NCBI GenBank assembly: GCA_017473905.1
Contig: JAFUJA010000014.1
Location: 117,730 to 181,729 of the forward strand
From: Lachnospiraceae bacterium
Lineage (GTDB): Bacteria; Bacillota; Clostridia; Lachnospirales; Lachnospiraceae
Direction: 5' to 3'
Length of the DNA: 64,000 nucleotides
In this document: positions 10,152 through 19,614 of the stretch, one piece after another
Numbering within the stretch: the first letter of the stretch is position 1
How the letters are laid out: every line of letters starts with the position of its first letter
The notes under the pieces: model-generated
The model's input: the letters and a program-made list of their open reading frames with translations, nothing else
The model's database searches: none
What the model was told of the DNA's origin: nothing
Position numbers and translations under genes: made by a program

Positions 10152-10305
10152 GGGATTATTTTTAGATTTACATTTACATGAAGCATGAAATTGTGTAAAA
10201 TGTATAAAGAATTATGTAACTCGAAACACAAATCTTTCGACAAAAAATTTGATATTATGACAAAGCTGTCTGTCGGCTTTTGTCGAACTTTTTTGAAAAA
10301 GGATA

Positions 10306-10355
10306 TGTGGATAACTCGGTGGAAATAGTGGATTTACAAGCAAAAGTTATCCACA
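10306..10355. promoter_or_regulatory. Two perfect DnaA boxes, inverted
   Basis: TGTGGATAA at 10306-10314 and its reverse complement TTATCCACA at 10347-10355 both match the high-affinity DnaA box exactly. They lie 32 bases apart in the intergenic stretch 10152-10454. That stretch is A+T-rich and also carries short TGTCG/CGACA motifs (near 10236, 10271 and 10281). No dnaA, dnaN or rnpA is nearby, so this is not the usual oriC setting. Confidence 0.6.
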
Positions 10356-10454
10356 GGTTCACAATCGTGTCATAAAACGACAGGAAATTTTGACGAATAT
10401 GACAGGTAAAAAGTCGGGTTATGTAATAAATTTTATGTAAACGAGGTGCAGAGT

Positions 10455-11765
10455 ATGTGGGCTTACGAAAGTGTATTTTATCAGATTTATCCTTTGGGAT
10501 TTTGCGGAGCACCCTTTGAAAATGACGGAGTTGCTGTTTCACGTATCCGTAAGGTGGAAGAGTGGATCCCTCACATGAAAAAACTGGGTGTGGATGCAAT
10601 TTATTTCTCACCGGTATTTGAATCGGATACCCATGGTTACAACACAAGAGATTATAGAAAAATTGATACAAGACTGGGCAGTAATGAAGATTTCAAGCAG
10701 GTTTGCGATTCCCTGCACAAAGAAGGAATCAAGGTTGTTTTGGATGGTGTTTTTAACCATGCGGGCAGAGGTTTCTTCGCATTTCAGGATGTGCTGCAGA
10801 ACCGTCAGGCATCCCGTTATGCCAACTGGTTTTATTTAAATTTCGACGGAAATTCCAACTATAACGACGGTCTCTGGTACGAAGGCTGGGAAGGCAATTA
10901 TGATCTTGTGAAATTAAACCTCGGTAACGAAGAGGTTGTGGTTTATCTTCTGGAGAGCGTAAAACAGTGGATTGAGGAATTTGATATTGACGGACTTCGT
11001 CTGGACGTGGCATACTGCCTGTCTCCCGAATTTGTCCGCCGTCTCAGAAGTTATACTTCCGGATTAAAAGATGACTTTTATATTTTAGGTGAAATGCTTC
11101 ACGGAGATTATAACCGCCTTATGGGTGACGATATGATGAATGCGGCTACCAACTATGAGTGTTATAAAGGGTTATACAGCAGCTTCAATTCCATGAACAT
11201 GTTTGAAATTGTCCATTCCTTAAACCGCCAGTTCGGCGCGGAAAACTGGACACTTTACAAAGGCAAACATCTTCTTTCTTTTGTGGATAACCATGATGTT
11301 TCCCGTGTGGCAAGTATTCTGACCAATGAAAAACATCTGCCCCTGATTTATGCACTCTGTTTCGGTATGCCGGGAACCCCTTGTGTGTATTACGGAAGCG
11401 AGTGGGGAGCAAAAGCGGATAAGTCCCAGGGCGACCCTGCACTGCGTCAGAGCTTTGAAGCACCGGAATGGAATGCATTAAGCGATTGGATTTCCAAACT
11501 TGCCGAGGCCAAAAAGAACAGCAAAGCGTTGAATTACGGTGATTTCCGTTCAGTGGTTTTAACAAACCGTCAGTGTATTTTTGAACGTAAAACAGAAGGG
11601 GAAAGAGTTCTCGTGGCAATCAATGCGGATGCAGAGCCTTACACCGCACACTTTGACGCAGGTTGCGGAATGGCAGTGGATTTGATTACCGGTGAAAATC
11701 ATGATTTCGGCGGCGGAAGTACACTGCCCGGCTACAGCGCATATTTCTGGAAGTGTGAGCGTTAA
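10455..11765 (+). CDS. Cytoplasmic GH13 alpha-amylase family enzyme
   Basis: Glycoside hydrolase family 13 (TIM barrel), 436 residues and no signal peptide, so it acts inside the cell on maltodextrins or related alpha-glucans. The conserved regions are present: I DGVFNHAG (D97-H102), II GLRLDVAY with nucleophile D184 and R182, III ILGEMLHG with acid/base E213, IV FVDNHDVSR (H280, D281). The ATG at 10455 is chosen because GAGG lies 7 bases before it; an in-frame GTG at 10446 would overlap that site. Family members include neopullulanase-like and maltogenic enzymes; the exact specificity is not visible. The upstream region holds paired DnaA boxes. Confidence 0.88.
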   Translation: MWAYESVFYQIYPLGFCGAPFENDGVAVSRIRKVEEWIPHMKKLGVDAIYFSPVFESDTHGYNTRDYRKIDTRLGSNEDFKQVCDSLHKEGIKVVLDGVFNHAGRGFFAFQDVLQNRQASRYANWFYLNFDGNSNYNDGLWYEGWEGNYDLVKLNLGNEEVVVYLLESVKQWIEEFDIDGLRLDVAYCLSPEFVRRLRSYTSGLKDDFYILGEMLHGDYNRLMGDDMMNAATNYECYKGLYSSFNSMNMFEIVHSLNRQFGAENWTLYKGKHLLSFVDNHDVSRVASILTNEKHLPLIYALCFGMPGTPCVYYGSEWGAKADKSQGDPALRQSFEAPEWNALSDWISKLAEAKKNSKALNYGDFRSVVLTNRQCIFERKTEGERVLVAINADAEPYTAHFDAGCGMAVDLITGENHDFGGGSTLPGYSAYFWKCER

Positions 11766-11800
11766 GTTTACCGGATTCGGAATTTCAAATGCAGAATCGG

Positions 11801-11829
11801 TTGAAAAAACAGAAGGAAGTCGTTATAAT
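11801..11829 (+). promoter_or_regulatory. Promoter of valS
   Basis: TTGAAA (11801-11806), a 17-base spacer, and TATAAT (11824-11829). The leader of about 80 bases ends in a short perfect hairpin, TTGGGT-GAT-ACCCAA (about 11883-11897), just before the ribosome-binding site. The leader is too short and lacks the conserved sequence of a T-box, so I see no tRNA-sensing element. Confidence 0.75.
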
Positions 11830-11916
11830 GATAATTTGACGGACTTTTAGTCGGATAAAAGCCGTTTGAAAGCAGCAATGTTTTGGGTGATACCCAACAT
11901 AAAAGGAGATAAAGAA

Positions 11917-14559
11917 ATGAGTAAAGAACTGGCAAAGACATATGATCCTCACGGAATAGAGGACCGTCTGTACGAAAAGTGGCTGGAAAAGAAATATTTC
12001 CATGCCGAGGTAGATGAGACAAAGAAACCTTTTACCATCGTAATTCCCCCTCCCAATATTACGGGACAGCTTCACATGGGTCATGCTCTTGACAATACCA
12101 TGCAGGATATTTTGATTCGTTTTAAAAGAATGCAGGGATATAATGCACTCTGGCAGCCCGGCACCGACCATGCAAGTATTGCGACCGAAGTTAAAATTAT
12201 CGAGAAACTCAAAGAAGAGGGCATTGATAAAAATGACCTTGGCCGTGAGAAGTTTTTAGAGCGTGCATGGGACTGGAAGAGAGAGTATGGCGGAAGAATT
12301 ATCAGCCAGTTAAAGAAGCTTGGTTCTTCCTGTGACTGGGACAGAGAACGTTTTACCATGGACGAAGGCTGTAATAAGGCAGTTACGGAAGTATTTATTA
12401 AAATGCACGAAAAAGGATGGATTTACAAAGGCTCCAGAATCATTAACTGGTGTCCTGTTTGTAATACTTCCATTTCCGATGCTGAGGTAGAATATGAGGA
12501 GCAGGCAGGCCATTTCTGGCACATTAAGTATCCTATCGTTGGTACTGATGAGTTCCTTGAATTTGCAACAACACGTCCCGAGACCATGTTAGGTGATACT
12601 GCTGTAGCAGTACATCCCGATGATGACAGATACAAACACCTTGTAGGTAAAATGGTGAAGTTGCCCTTTGTTGACAGAGAGATTCCCATTCTTGCGGATT
12701 CCTATGTAGATCAGGAATTCGGTACAGGTGTTGTTAAAATCACCCCTGCACATGACCCTAACGACTTTGGTGTGGGACAGCGTCACGGTCTCCCCATCAT
12801 CAACATCATGAATGATGATGCAACCATCAACGAAAACGGTGGTAAGTTCGAAGGCATGGACCGTTATGCTGCAAGAGAGCAGATCGTAAAAGAACTTGAT
12901 GAAATGGGACTTCTGGTTAAGATTGAAGACCACGTACATAACGTAGGTACCCATGACCGTTGTAAAACAACCGTAGAACCCCTCGTAAAACAGCAGTGGT
13001 TCGTTAAGATGGATGAGTTAATCAAGCCCGCTGCGGATGCAGTACGCAACGGTGAAATCAAACTTGTTCCGGAACGTATGGAAAAGGCATATTTTAACTG
13101 GACAGACAATATTCGTGACTGGTGTATTTCCAGACAGTTATGGTGGGGACACAGAATTCCCGCATATTACTGTGATGACTGTGGTGAAATCGTAGTTGCA
13201 AAAGAAATGCCCTCTGTTTGTCCTAAGTGCGGAAAGAATCATTTTACACAGGATCCGGATACTCTGGATACCTGGTTCTCCTCAGCACTCTGGCCTTTCT
13301 CAACCTTGGGATGGCCCGAAAAGACCAAAGATTTGGAATATTTCTATCCCACGGATGTGCTTGTAACAGGTTATGATATCATTTTCTTCTGGGTAATCCG
13401 TATGGTATTCTCCGGATACGAGCAGATGAATGAGAAACCTTTTAAAACCGTTTTATTCCACGGTCTGGTGCGTGACTCCCAGGGACGTAAAATGAGTAAA
13501 TCCTTAGGAAACGGTATCGATCCTCTGGAGATTATTGAGCAGTATGGTGCGGATGCACTTCGTCTTACATTGATTACCGGAAATGCACCGGGTAATGACA
13601 TGCGTTTCTACTACGAAAGAGTAGAGGCAAACCGTAACTTCGGTAACAAGATTTGGAATGCTTCCCGTTTCATTATGATGAACATGGAAGGCAAAAATGT
13701 AACCACTCCCGCAGCGGCTGATTTGGAGCCTGTTGACAAGTGGATTCTTTCCAAGTTAAACAACGTTATCAAAGAAGTGACGGATAACATGGAAAACTAT
13801 GAACTTGGTATTGCAGTACAGAAGGTATATGATTTTATCTGGGATGAATTCTGTGACTGGTACATCGAAATGGTAAAACCCAGACTTTATGCATCAGACA
13901 ATCAGGTATCTTCCAATGCGGCACTCTGGACTTTGAAGACCGTATTAATCGATGCTCTGAAATTGTTGCATCCCTATATGCCTTTTATCACAGAGGAAAT
14001 TTTCTGTACTTTACAGAGCGAAGAGGAGTCCATTATGGTTTCCGCTTGGCCTGTATATACTGAAGAACGCAACTTCTCCAAGGAAGAAAAAGAAATCGAA
14101 ATCATGAAGGAAGCAATCCGCGGTATTCGTAATGCAAGAACTTCCATGAATGTTCCTCCTTCACGTAAGGCTCAGGTTTACGTGGTATCCGAGAAGCCTG
14201 AAATGAGAGCGATTTTTGAGGAAGGTAAGTTATTCTTTGCTTCTCTTGCATATGCATCCGAAGTGATTGTTCAGTCAGATAAAAACGGTATTGCGGACGA
14301 TGCCGTATCTGTTGTGATTGCTAATGCAAACGTATACATTCCTTTTGCTGAGCTTGTGGATATTGCACAGGAAATTGAGCGTCTTGAGAAGGAAGAAAAG
14401 AAACTTGCAGGCGAGCTTGCCCGTGTAAACGGTATGCTTAACAATGCGAACTTTGTCTCCAAGGCTCCTGCCGCTAAAATTGAAGAAGAAAAGGCTAAGC
14501 TTGAGAAGTATACACAGATGATGGAACAGGTAAAAGAAAGACTTGCACAGTTGAAATAA
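11917..14559 (+). CDS. valS: Valyl-tRNA synthetase
   Basis: Class Ia aminoacyl-tRNA synthetase charging tRNA-Val, 880 residues. The HIGH-type motif is [13 protein letters not shown] near residue 45 and the KMSKS motif is in [11 protein letters not shown] near 527. The editing domain lies between ([17 protein letters not shown]). Two metal-binding-type cysteine clusters are visible ([19 protein letters not shown] with CPKCGK). The C-terminus is the charged coiled coil typical of ValRS. ATG 11917 is chosen because AAAGGAG lies just before it; the frame extends upstream into the leader. Confidence 0.98.
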   Translation: MSKELAKTYDPHGIEDRLYEKWLEKKYFHAEVDETKKPFTIVIPPPNITGQLHMGHALDNTMQDILIRFKRMQGYNALWQPGTDHASIATEVKIIEKLKEEGIDKNDLGREKFLERAWDWKREYGGRIISQLKKLGSSCDWDRERFTMDEGCNKAVTEVFIKMHEKGWIYKGSRIINWCPVCNTSISDAEVEYEEQAGHFWHIKYPIVGTDEFLEFATTRPETMLGDTAVAVHPDDDRYKHLVGKMVKLPFVDREIPILADSYVDQEFGTGVVKITPAHDPNDFGVGQRHGLPIINIMNDDATINENGGKFEGMDRYAAREQIVKELDEMGLLVKIEDHVHNVGTHDRCKTTVEPLVKQQWFVKMDELIKPAADAVRNGEIKLVPERMEKAYFNWTDNIRDWCISRQLWWGHRIPAYYCDDCGEIVVAKEMPSVCPKCGKNHFTQDPDTLDTWFSSALWPFSTLGWPEKTKDLEYFYPTDVLVTGYDIIFFWVIRMVFSGYEQMNEKPFKTVLFHGLVRDSQGRKMSKSLGNGIDPLEIIEQYGADALRLTLITGNAPGNDMRFYYERVEANRNFGNKIWNASRFIMMNMEGKNVTTPAAADLEPVDKWILSKLNNVIKEVTDNMENYELGIAVQKVYDFIWDEFCDWYIEMVKPRLYASDNQVSSNAALWTLKTVLIDALKLLHPYMPFITEEIFCTLQSEEESIMVSAWPVYTEERNFSKEEKEIEIMKEAIRGIRNARTSMNVPPSRKAQVYVVSEKPEMRAIFEEGKLFFASLAYASEVIVQSDKNGIADDAVSVVIANANVYIPFAELVDIAQEIERLEKEEKKLAGELARVNGMLNNANFVSKAPAAKIEEEKAKLEKYTQMMEQVKERLAQLK

Positions 14560-14569
14560 GAGTAAGCGG

Positions 14570-14596
14570 GCCCGCCCTTTTGGGGCGGGCTTTTTT
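14570..14596 (+). terminator. Terminator after valS
   Basis: GCCCGCCC paired with GGGCGGGC around a short T/G loop, followed by six T residues. Confidence 0.9.
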
Positions 14597-14620
14597 CATG
14601 CATGGAAAATTCTTATGCCC

Positions 14621-14649
14621 TTTTCAAAAGTAGTATCCGATGTTATAAT
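14621..14649 (+). promoter_or_regulatory. Promoter of the HD-GYP gene
   Basis: TTTTCA (14621-14626), 17 bases, TATAAT (14644-14649). It lies inside a longer open frame, which argues that the downstream start at 14695 is the real one. Confidence 0.55.
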
Positions 14650-14694
14650 GATTCCATAGGATGCGACGGTTTTCTAATGTACTTAAGAGGAAGA

Positions 14695-16110
14695 ATGATG
14701 AAAAGAAAATTAAGTAATTTCCAACGTAATATGCTTCGTGTTCTGACGGCGATCGTCATTACGGTCTGCTGTATGATTGGGGTATATTTTTTTGCCCTGA
14801 ATTACAATAGTGCAGACAGGACAATCCGCTTTTCGGAAGGTAAAATTGACGGGGAGAAATATGTTTTTCCTGAATTTACCGTGCAGATAGGTCCCAGGGG
14901 AGGAGACAGCGGTGCCTGGCTGAAAGACCCGATTTATGATGAAGCGGGAAATGAAATACATGGTCCCAGCGTGGGAACCATTTATGAAATCGTTATTTAT
15001 AATGCTTCTGATTCCACACTTTCGGATTGGGAAATGGAAGTGTTTGTGCCGGAGTTTCTTTGGATAAATAATGCCTGGAACGGAACCATGGAGTTCAAAC
15101 AGACTACTACGGGAGAAGAACGGGTACAGATATTAGATTTGCGGGAATATACCAAACAGGAAATTCTCCTTGATTATTACATTGATCATACCGGTCCGAT
15201 GATTCCACTGAATGAGGGAGACAGCTTTGTGTACCTGCCCAGTCAGGCGGATAATGAAATGCCTCTTGTCCCCACTGACGGGGATAAGGATGTAAAAGAT
15301 ACTGCCATCGTAGGTTTTATCATTTATGTTCCGGATCAGACACTGGATTATGTAGCTGTTTTTGATGAGGCGGAAATCCGTTACCACATGCAGAAAAGTG
15401 TTTGGGATTATCCTCTTTTTATTACATTGATTGTTCTGCTGGGTATCTGGCTTATTATTCTGATTACCCTGATTGTATCACAGCTTCGTGTCAACAAATT
15501 GTTAAGACAGCAGAAGCATGATGCCAAGATTATTGAACAGTCCATCAGTACATTTATTAACTTTATCGAGGCAAAAGATCCTCATACGAAAGGTCATTCG
15601 GAGCGCGTGGCCCAATACTCATATCTTCTTGCGCAGAAAATGGGATTCTCCGAACGTGAATGCAACCGTATATCCTATGTTGCATTGATGCATGATTGTG
15701 GTAAAATCAGCGTTCCGGTGGCAATTTTACAGAAAAAAGGGAAGCTTACCGACGAGGAGTATGAAATTATTAAAAGTCATACGACTTACGGAAGCCAGAT
15801 GTTACGCGATTTTACATCCATTGACGGTATCAGCACAGGTGCGCTTTATCATCACGAAAGATATGACGGAAAGGGGTATCCCTCCGGTATAAAGGGTGAA
15901 GAAATTCCTTTGATAGCCCGGATTATCGGTGTGGCAGATTCCCTGGATGCCATGAACAGTGACAGATGCTACAGACCCCGTCTGGGAAGAGATGTTATCA
16001 TCAAAGAACTCTTGGATAACAAGGGGAAACAGTTTGATGCAAATGTGGTAGACTATGTGATTGAACTCATTGAAGAGGGTAAGATTGTTATCGGTGGGGA
16101 ACAGGCATAG
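14695..16110 (+). CDS. Membrane HD-GYP phosphodiesterase with external domain
   Basis: A 471-residue protein with an N-terminal membrane segment (about 13-33), an extracytoplasmic domain of about 200 residues, a second membrane segment (about 238-262), then a cytoplasmic HD-GYP domain. Catalytic motifs are intact: HSERV (H301), HDCGK (H333, D334), KSHTTYG, HHERYDGKGYP (H386, H387) and DSLDAM. The GYP triplet supports cyclic-di-GMP hydrolysis. The external domain is beta-rich, with tryptophans and an NxW-type pattern; it may sense a ligand or carbohydrate, but I do not recognise the family. No GGDEF domain is present, and no c-di-GMP riboswitch was seen nearby. AGAGG precedes the tandem ATGs at 14695/14698. 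Confidence 0.85.
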   Translation: MMKRKLSNFQRNMLRVLTAIVITVCCMIGVYFFALNYNSADRTIRFSEGKIDGEKYVFPEFTVQIGPRGGDSGAWLKDPIYDEAGNEIHGPSVGTIYEIVIYNASDSTLSDWEMEVFVPEFLWINNAWNGTMEFKQTTTGEERVQILDLREYTKQEILLDYYIDHTGPMIPLNEGDSFVYLPSQADNEMPLVPTDGDKDVKDTAIVGFIIYVPDQTLDYVAVFDEAEIRYHMQKSVWDYPLFITLIVLLGIWLIILITLIVSQLRVNKLLRQQKHDAKIIEQSISTFINFIEAKDPHTKGHSERVAQYSYLLAQKMGFSERECNRISYVALMHDCGKISVPVAILQKKGKLTDEEYEIIKSHTTYGSQMLRDFTSIDGISTGALYHHERYDGKGYPSGIKGEEIPLIARIIGVADSLDAMNSDRCYRPRLGRDVIIKELLDNKGKQFDANVVDYVIELIEEGKIVIGGEQA

Positions 16111-16128
16111 CAGATGCATAAAATAAAA

Positions 16129-16156
16129 AGACATCAAGGGAATTGGTGTCTTTTTT
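16129..16156 (+). terminator. Terminator after the HD-GYP gene
   Basis: GACATC pairs with GGTGTC across a short loop, followed by a run of six T residues. Confidence 0.65.
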
Positions 16157-16193
16157 ACGGTGTGAACGATTATAAAAAGGACGATGACAGTGC

Positions 16194-17558
16194 ATGAAGA
16201 CAGAATCGGTAAAAAGCTATAAACAGGCAGAAGCATACTTATACGACGTGCCGAAATTTACAACCAAATCAACCCCGGAAATGACACGGGCGTTTTATGA
16301 GTTTTTAGGTTGTCCCGGTGAAACGCGTAACATTATCCATGTGGCAGGCACCAACGGAAAAGGCTCGGTCTGTACTTACTTAAGCCGGGTTTTGACGGCT
16401 CACGGACATAAAACCGGAGTTTTTACATCGCCCCATCTTGTTTCCATGTGCGAGCGGTTCCGGATTGACGGAAGTCTTATGGAGGAAGAGGAATTTGTAA
16501 GCCTTTTTAACAGGGTTATGGAGAAGGTAAAACAGGTAAAAGACCTGCTTGCGTCCGGAGAAGCGCCTGGGGAATTAAAAGGATTGACGGAAAGCTATCA
16601 CCCTACTTTTTTTGAATATCTTTTTTTTATGGCAATGTTATGGTTTGAAGACAAAGGTGTGGATGATATCGTTTTAGAGACGGGACTTGGAGGAAGGCTG
16701 GATGCCACCAACGTAATTACCGCTCCTGTTTTATGTCTGATTACACGAATCGGGCTGGATCATACAGAGTATCTTGGGGAAACCCTTGACAAAGTAGCGG
16801 AAGAAAAAGCAGGGATTATCAAAAATAACATTCCGCTTATTTTTACGGATTCCGACCCGGTTTCTACGGAAGTTATTAAAAAAGTGGCAAATCGACAAGG
16901 TGCAAAGGCTTATGCTGTCGGAAAAACCAACGTAAGTAAACTTAAAATTCATGAAAATTTCATTGATTTTTGTGTGGATTATGGTTATTATAGTGATGTG
17001 TGTCCGGCGGAAGTGAATGTAAAGCTGCCCACCATTGCCACATATCAGACGGAAAACGCGGCCATGGCTATTTTGGCTGCCCATCTTCTTCTGAAAGAAG
17101 ATATGAACAGGGAAGTGCTTTTATGCACCCTTTCCGAAACTGTATGGAGCGGTCGTATGGAGGAGGTACGTCCCAATCTTTATGTGGACGGAGCCCATAA
17201 CGAGGATGGAATTGAGGCTTTTATCCGCTGTTTGAAAGACATAGGGGAAAAAAACGGCATTCTGATTTTCGGCGTCAGCCGGGACAAGAACTATAAAGAA
17301 ATGCTTTTGCGTCTTGTGCGGGAAGTGGAGTGGTCGCGGATTATTACCGTATCCTTCCGGAATCCCAGGAGCGGAAGTGCCACAGAACTGAAAACGCTTT
17401 TGGAAGAAAACGGAATCCAAAATCCGGAAGCTGCATCAGACGTTCGGGAAGCACTAAAGATGTGTTATCCCGATGGAAACGGAAAGCGTGTTTACGTAGT
17501 AGGTTCTCTTTATCTTGTAGGAGAGGTAAAGGAGCTTATGATGGAGGAAATATTGTGA
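16194..17558 (+). CDS. folC: Folylpolyglutamate synthase / dihydrofolate synthase
   Basis: FolC adds glutamate to folates (and in many bacteria makes dihydrofolate from dihydropteroate). It has 454 residues and Mur-ligase-type architecture. The P-loop GTNGKGSV is at about residues 53-60, TSPHLVSMCERF at about 80-91, the LETGLGGRLDATN motif near 163, and DGAHNEDG near 331. No other folate gene lies in the window. The stop codon overlaps the start of a 47-codon gene. Confidence 0.95.
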   Translation: MKTESVKSYKQAEAYLYDVPKFTTKSTPEMTRAFYEFLGCPGETRNIIHVAGTNGKGSVCTYLSRVLTAHGHKTGVFTSPHLVSMCERFRIDGSLMEEEEFVSLFNRVMEKVKQVKDLLASGEAPGELKGLTESYHPTFFEYLFFMAMLWFEDKGVDDIVLETGLGGRLDATNVITAPVLCLITRIGLDHTEYLGETLDKVAEEKAGIIKNNIPLIFTDSDPVSTEVIKKVANRQGAKAYAVGKTNVSKLKIHENFIDFCVDYGYYSDVCPAEVNVKLPTIATYQTENAAMAILAAHLLLKEDMNREVLLCTLSETVWSGRMEEVRPNLYVDGAHNEDGIEAFIRCLKDIGEKNGILIFGVSRDKNYKEMLLRLVREVEWSRIITVSFRNPRSGSATELKTLLEENGIQNPEAASDVREALKMCYPDGNGKRVYVVGSLYLVGEVKELMMEEIL

Positions 17559-17698
17559 TTGATTTTGAAGAGGAATTAAAGAAATTTCATCCCAGTCAGG
17601 AAATAGACCAGGCAGAAGAAGCTATTACAAAGAGAGACTTGTCCGATATCGTAGATGTGATTATCGGCGTTGTAAAGGAATCAAAGAAAGATAATTGA
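17555..17698 (+). CDS. Small acidic protein coupled to folC
   Basis: A 47-codon gene starting at GTG 17555, with GGAGG 7 bases upstream (17543-17547). The start overlaps the folC stop as GTGA, a strong sign of translational coupling. The product begins IDFEEELKKFHPS and has an amphipathic, acidic helix-rich composition and no membrane segment. I do not recognise a family. A longer open frame upstream in the same phase lies inside folC and is not credible. The next gene starts 10 bases after its stop. Confidence 0.65.
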   Translation: MIDFEEELKKFHPSQEIDQAEEAITKRDLSDIVDVIIGVVKESKKDN

Positions 17699-17708
17699 GG
17701 TTAGTAGG

Positions 17709-19112
17709 ATGAACTGTTATAAGTGCGGATGCAGTCTGTCAGAGAAGGAATTCTGTACAAACTGCGGCACTGATGTGACCCGGTACAAAGAAGTCATGTA
17801 TTTGTCCAACTACTTTTACAACGAGGGATTGGAGAAGGCTAAAATACGTGACCTTACAGGGGCAATCAGTAGCTTAAACCAGAGTCTTAAATTAAATAAA
17901 AAGAATATCAATGCCCGCAATTTACTGGGACTGATTTATTTTGAAATCGGTGAAACCGTATCTGCTTTGACGGAGTGGGTTATCAGCAAGAGCTATCAGG
18001 CTGAAAAAAACATTGCGGACGATTATATAACCAAGGTGCAGTCAAATCCTGCTTTGCTGGAAAAAATGGACAATGCGGTGCATAAATACAACATGGCATT
18101 GGATTACTGCCAGCAGGGAATTTATGATATGCCCGCAATCCAGCTTCGTAAGGTGGTACAGACCAATCCGAAGCTGCTTTGTGCAAGGTTACTTCTTGCA
18201 TTGCTTTATATTCAGAGTGAAAAGTGGCCCCAGGCAAGGGAACAGCTTGAAATCTGCAAATCCATTGATATCGGTAATACCACCGTGAACCGTTATCTTC
18301 ATGAGGTGGATGAAGCCTGCGGTCTGGAAGACAGCAAGAACATAGGCAAAAAAAGAACTGAGAATGCAATTACTTTACAGAGCGGAAATGATACCATTAT
18401 TCAGCCTGTAAACAGAAAAGAGCCTGCGGCTTTGCATTTGTTTTTAAATGTATTAATCGGACTGATTATCGGGCTTGCCATCGGCTGGTTTTTACTGGCA
18501 CCCTTGCGTATGAACATGGAAAACAACAGCATGAGCAAAGAGTTGGAAGATGTTCGTGAGCAGCTTGCGATAAAAACTGCTTCTCTGGAAGATTTGGAAG
18601 CAGAACTGAACCGTACCAATGCGGACAAGGATCTTTTACAGGCAGATTTGGAAGCATATGAAGGAAACTTCGGTGTGAATGACGCCAACAAAAATCTTAT
18701 GCTTGCGGCTACAGAATACAACAAAGGTGCTTCCATGGACAAGGCTCTGATTGCAGAGTATCTTGACAGTATTGATATTGAGTTTGTGGAAAATTCCGCA
18801 ACGGAAGAATTCCTTGCACTGTATAATACGATTAAGGCTTCCGTGGGACCCTCCATTTCCGCCACTTACTATAACAGCGGTTATGAAGCATTGCGTAACT
18901 TGGATTACCTTGTTGCCATCAATGATTTGTCCAAAGCGGTATATTACGATGAGAACAATGCAGAGGCGTTGTATGCCCTTGCAAATGCTTATCGTGAGAA
19001 TAAAGATGATGAGAATGCCAGAGCCACATATGTGCTTGTAACGGAGCGTTTTCCTGAATCGGAGAAGGCGTTAAAAGCACAGGCATACATTGCGGAAATC
19101 GACATGAGATAA
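17709..19112 (+). CDS. Zinc-ribbon, TPR, single-span membrane protein
   Basis: 467 residues. The N-terminus is a zinc ribbon (CYKCGC then CTNCGT within residues 3-20). It is followed by tetratricopeptide-like helical repeats to about 200, one membrane span (about 240-260, rich in Leu/Ile/Gly), a coiled coil (about 268-318), and another TPR-like stretch (about 380-460) that would be outside the cell. This layout resembles scaffold or cell-envelope assembly proteins of Firmicutes, but no function can be named. It is the last gene of the folC unit; a strong terminator follows. Confidence 0.75.
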   Translation: MNCYKCGCSLSEKEFCTNCGTDVTRYKEVMYLSNYFYNEGLEKAKIRDLTGAISSLNQSLKLNKKNINARNLLGLIYFEIGETVSALTEWVISKSYQAEKNIADDYITKVQSNPALLEKMDNAVHKYNMALDYCQQGIYDMPAIQLRKVVQTNPKLLCARLLLALLYIQSEKWPQAREQLEICKSIDIGNTTVNRYLHEVDEACGLEDSKNIGKKRTENAITLQSGNDTIIQPVNRKEPAALHLFLNVLIGLIIGLAIGWFLLAPLRMNMENNSMSKELEDVREQLAIKTASLEDLEAELNRTNADKDLLQADLEAYEGNFGVNDANKNLMLAATEYNKGASMDKALIAEYLDSIDIEFVENSATEEFLALYNTIKASVGPSISATYYNSGYEALRNLDYLVAINDLSKAVYYDENNAEALYALANAYRENKDDENARATYVLVTERFPESEKALKAQAYIAEIDMR

Positions 19113-19159
19113 GCTTTTTAGAAGCTGATAAACAACTGAAAAATAACAAGAAACGAAAG

Positions 19160-19195
19160 AAGAACTTAAAACAGGGCGTTTTAGGTTCTTTTTTT
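19160..19195 (+). terminator. Terminator upstream of spoIIA
   Basis: AGAACTTAAAAC pairs with GTTTTAGGTTCT across a 5-base loop, followed by seven T residues. It separates folC-unit transcription from the sporulation operon. Confidence 0.85.
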
Positions 19196-19271
19196 GTTCC
19201 CTGATAAACATATGAGCCGTGGGAGAGACCGAAGTTTATGGCCGGGATTATAATCAGAAAGGAAGACAAAG

Positions 19272-19613
19272 ATGGAAGAAGGAAAATTAATTGATTCCAC
19301 TTACGCAATTTTTGGCAGATATCTTATGGTAAAAATGCCTGCGGAGCTGGATCATCACAACGCAACTTCGCTTCGGATAAAAACAGATGAATTTATTATG
19401 GATAACAAAGTGGACCATGTGGTGTTTGATTTTGAGGATACTGCTTTTATGGACAGCTCGGGAATCGGAGTGCTGATGGGACGATATAAAAAGTTGTCTC
19501 TGTTCGGAGGAACCGTATCGGCTATCCATGTAAAACCCAGAATCCGTAAAATTATGGAAATGTCGGGAGTAAACAGCTTTGTGGAAATTATCAGTGAAAC
19601 AGGGAGGAAATAA
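19272..19613 (+). CDS. spoIIAA: SpoIIAA, anti-sigma F antagonist
   Basis: STAS-domain anti-anti-sigma factor, 113 residues. Dephosphorylated SpoIIAA displaces sigma F from SpoIIAB in the forespore. The phosphorylation loop MDSSGIGVLMGRY is intact, with its serine at about residue 59. It is the first gene of a three-gene operon with spoIIAB and sigF. Upstream, TATAAT is seen at 19249-19254 without a clear -35 box; clostridial spoIIA is usually driven by sigma H, which I cannot confirm here. Confidence 0.93.
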   Translation: MEEGKLIDSTYAIFGRYLMVKMPAELDHHNATSLRIKTDEFIMDNKVDHVVFDFEDTAFMDSSGIGVLMGRYKKLSLFGGTVSAIHVKPRIRKIMEMSGVNSFVEIISETGRK

Positions 19614-19614
19614 G

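Noticed and set aside
10152-10454. Replication origin at the DnaA boxes
   Set aside because: Only two boxes, and no dnaA, dnaN, rnpA or gidA/parAB nearby.
11830-11916. valS leader as a T-box riboswitch
   Set aside because: Leader is only about 80 bases with no specifier loop or conserved T-box sequence; only a small hairpin is present.
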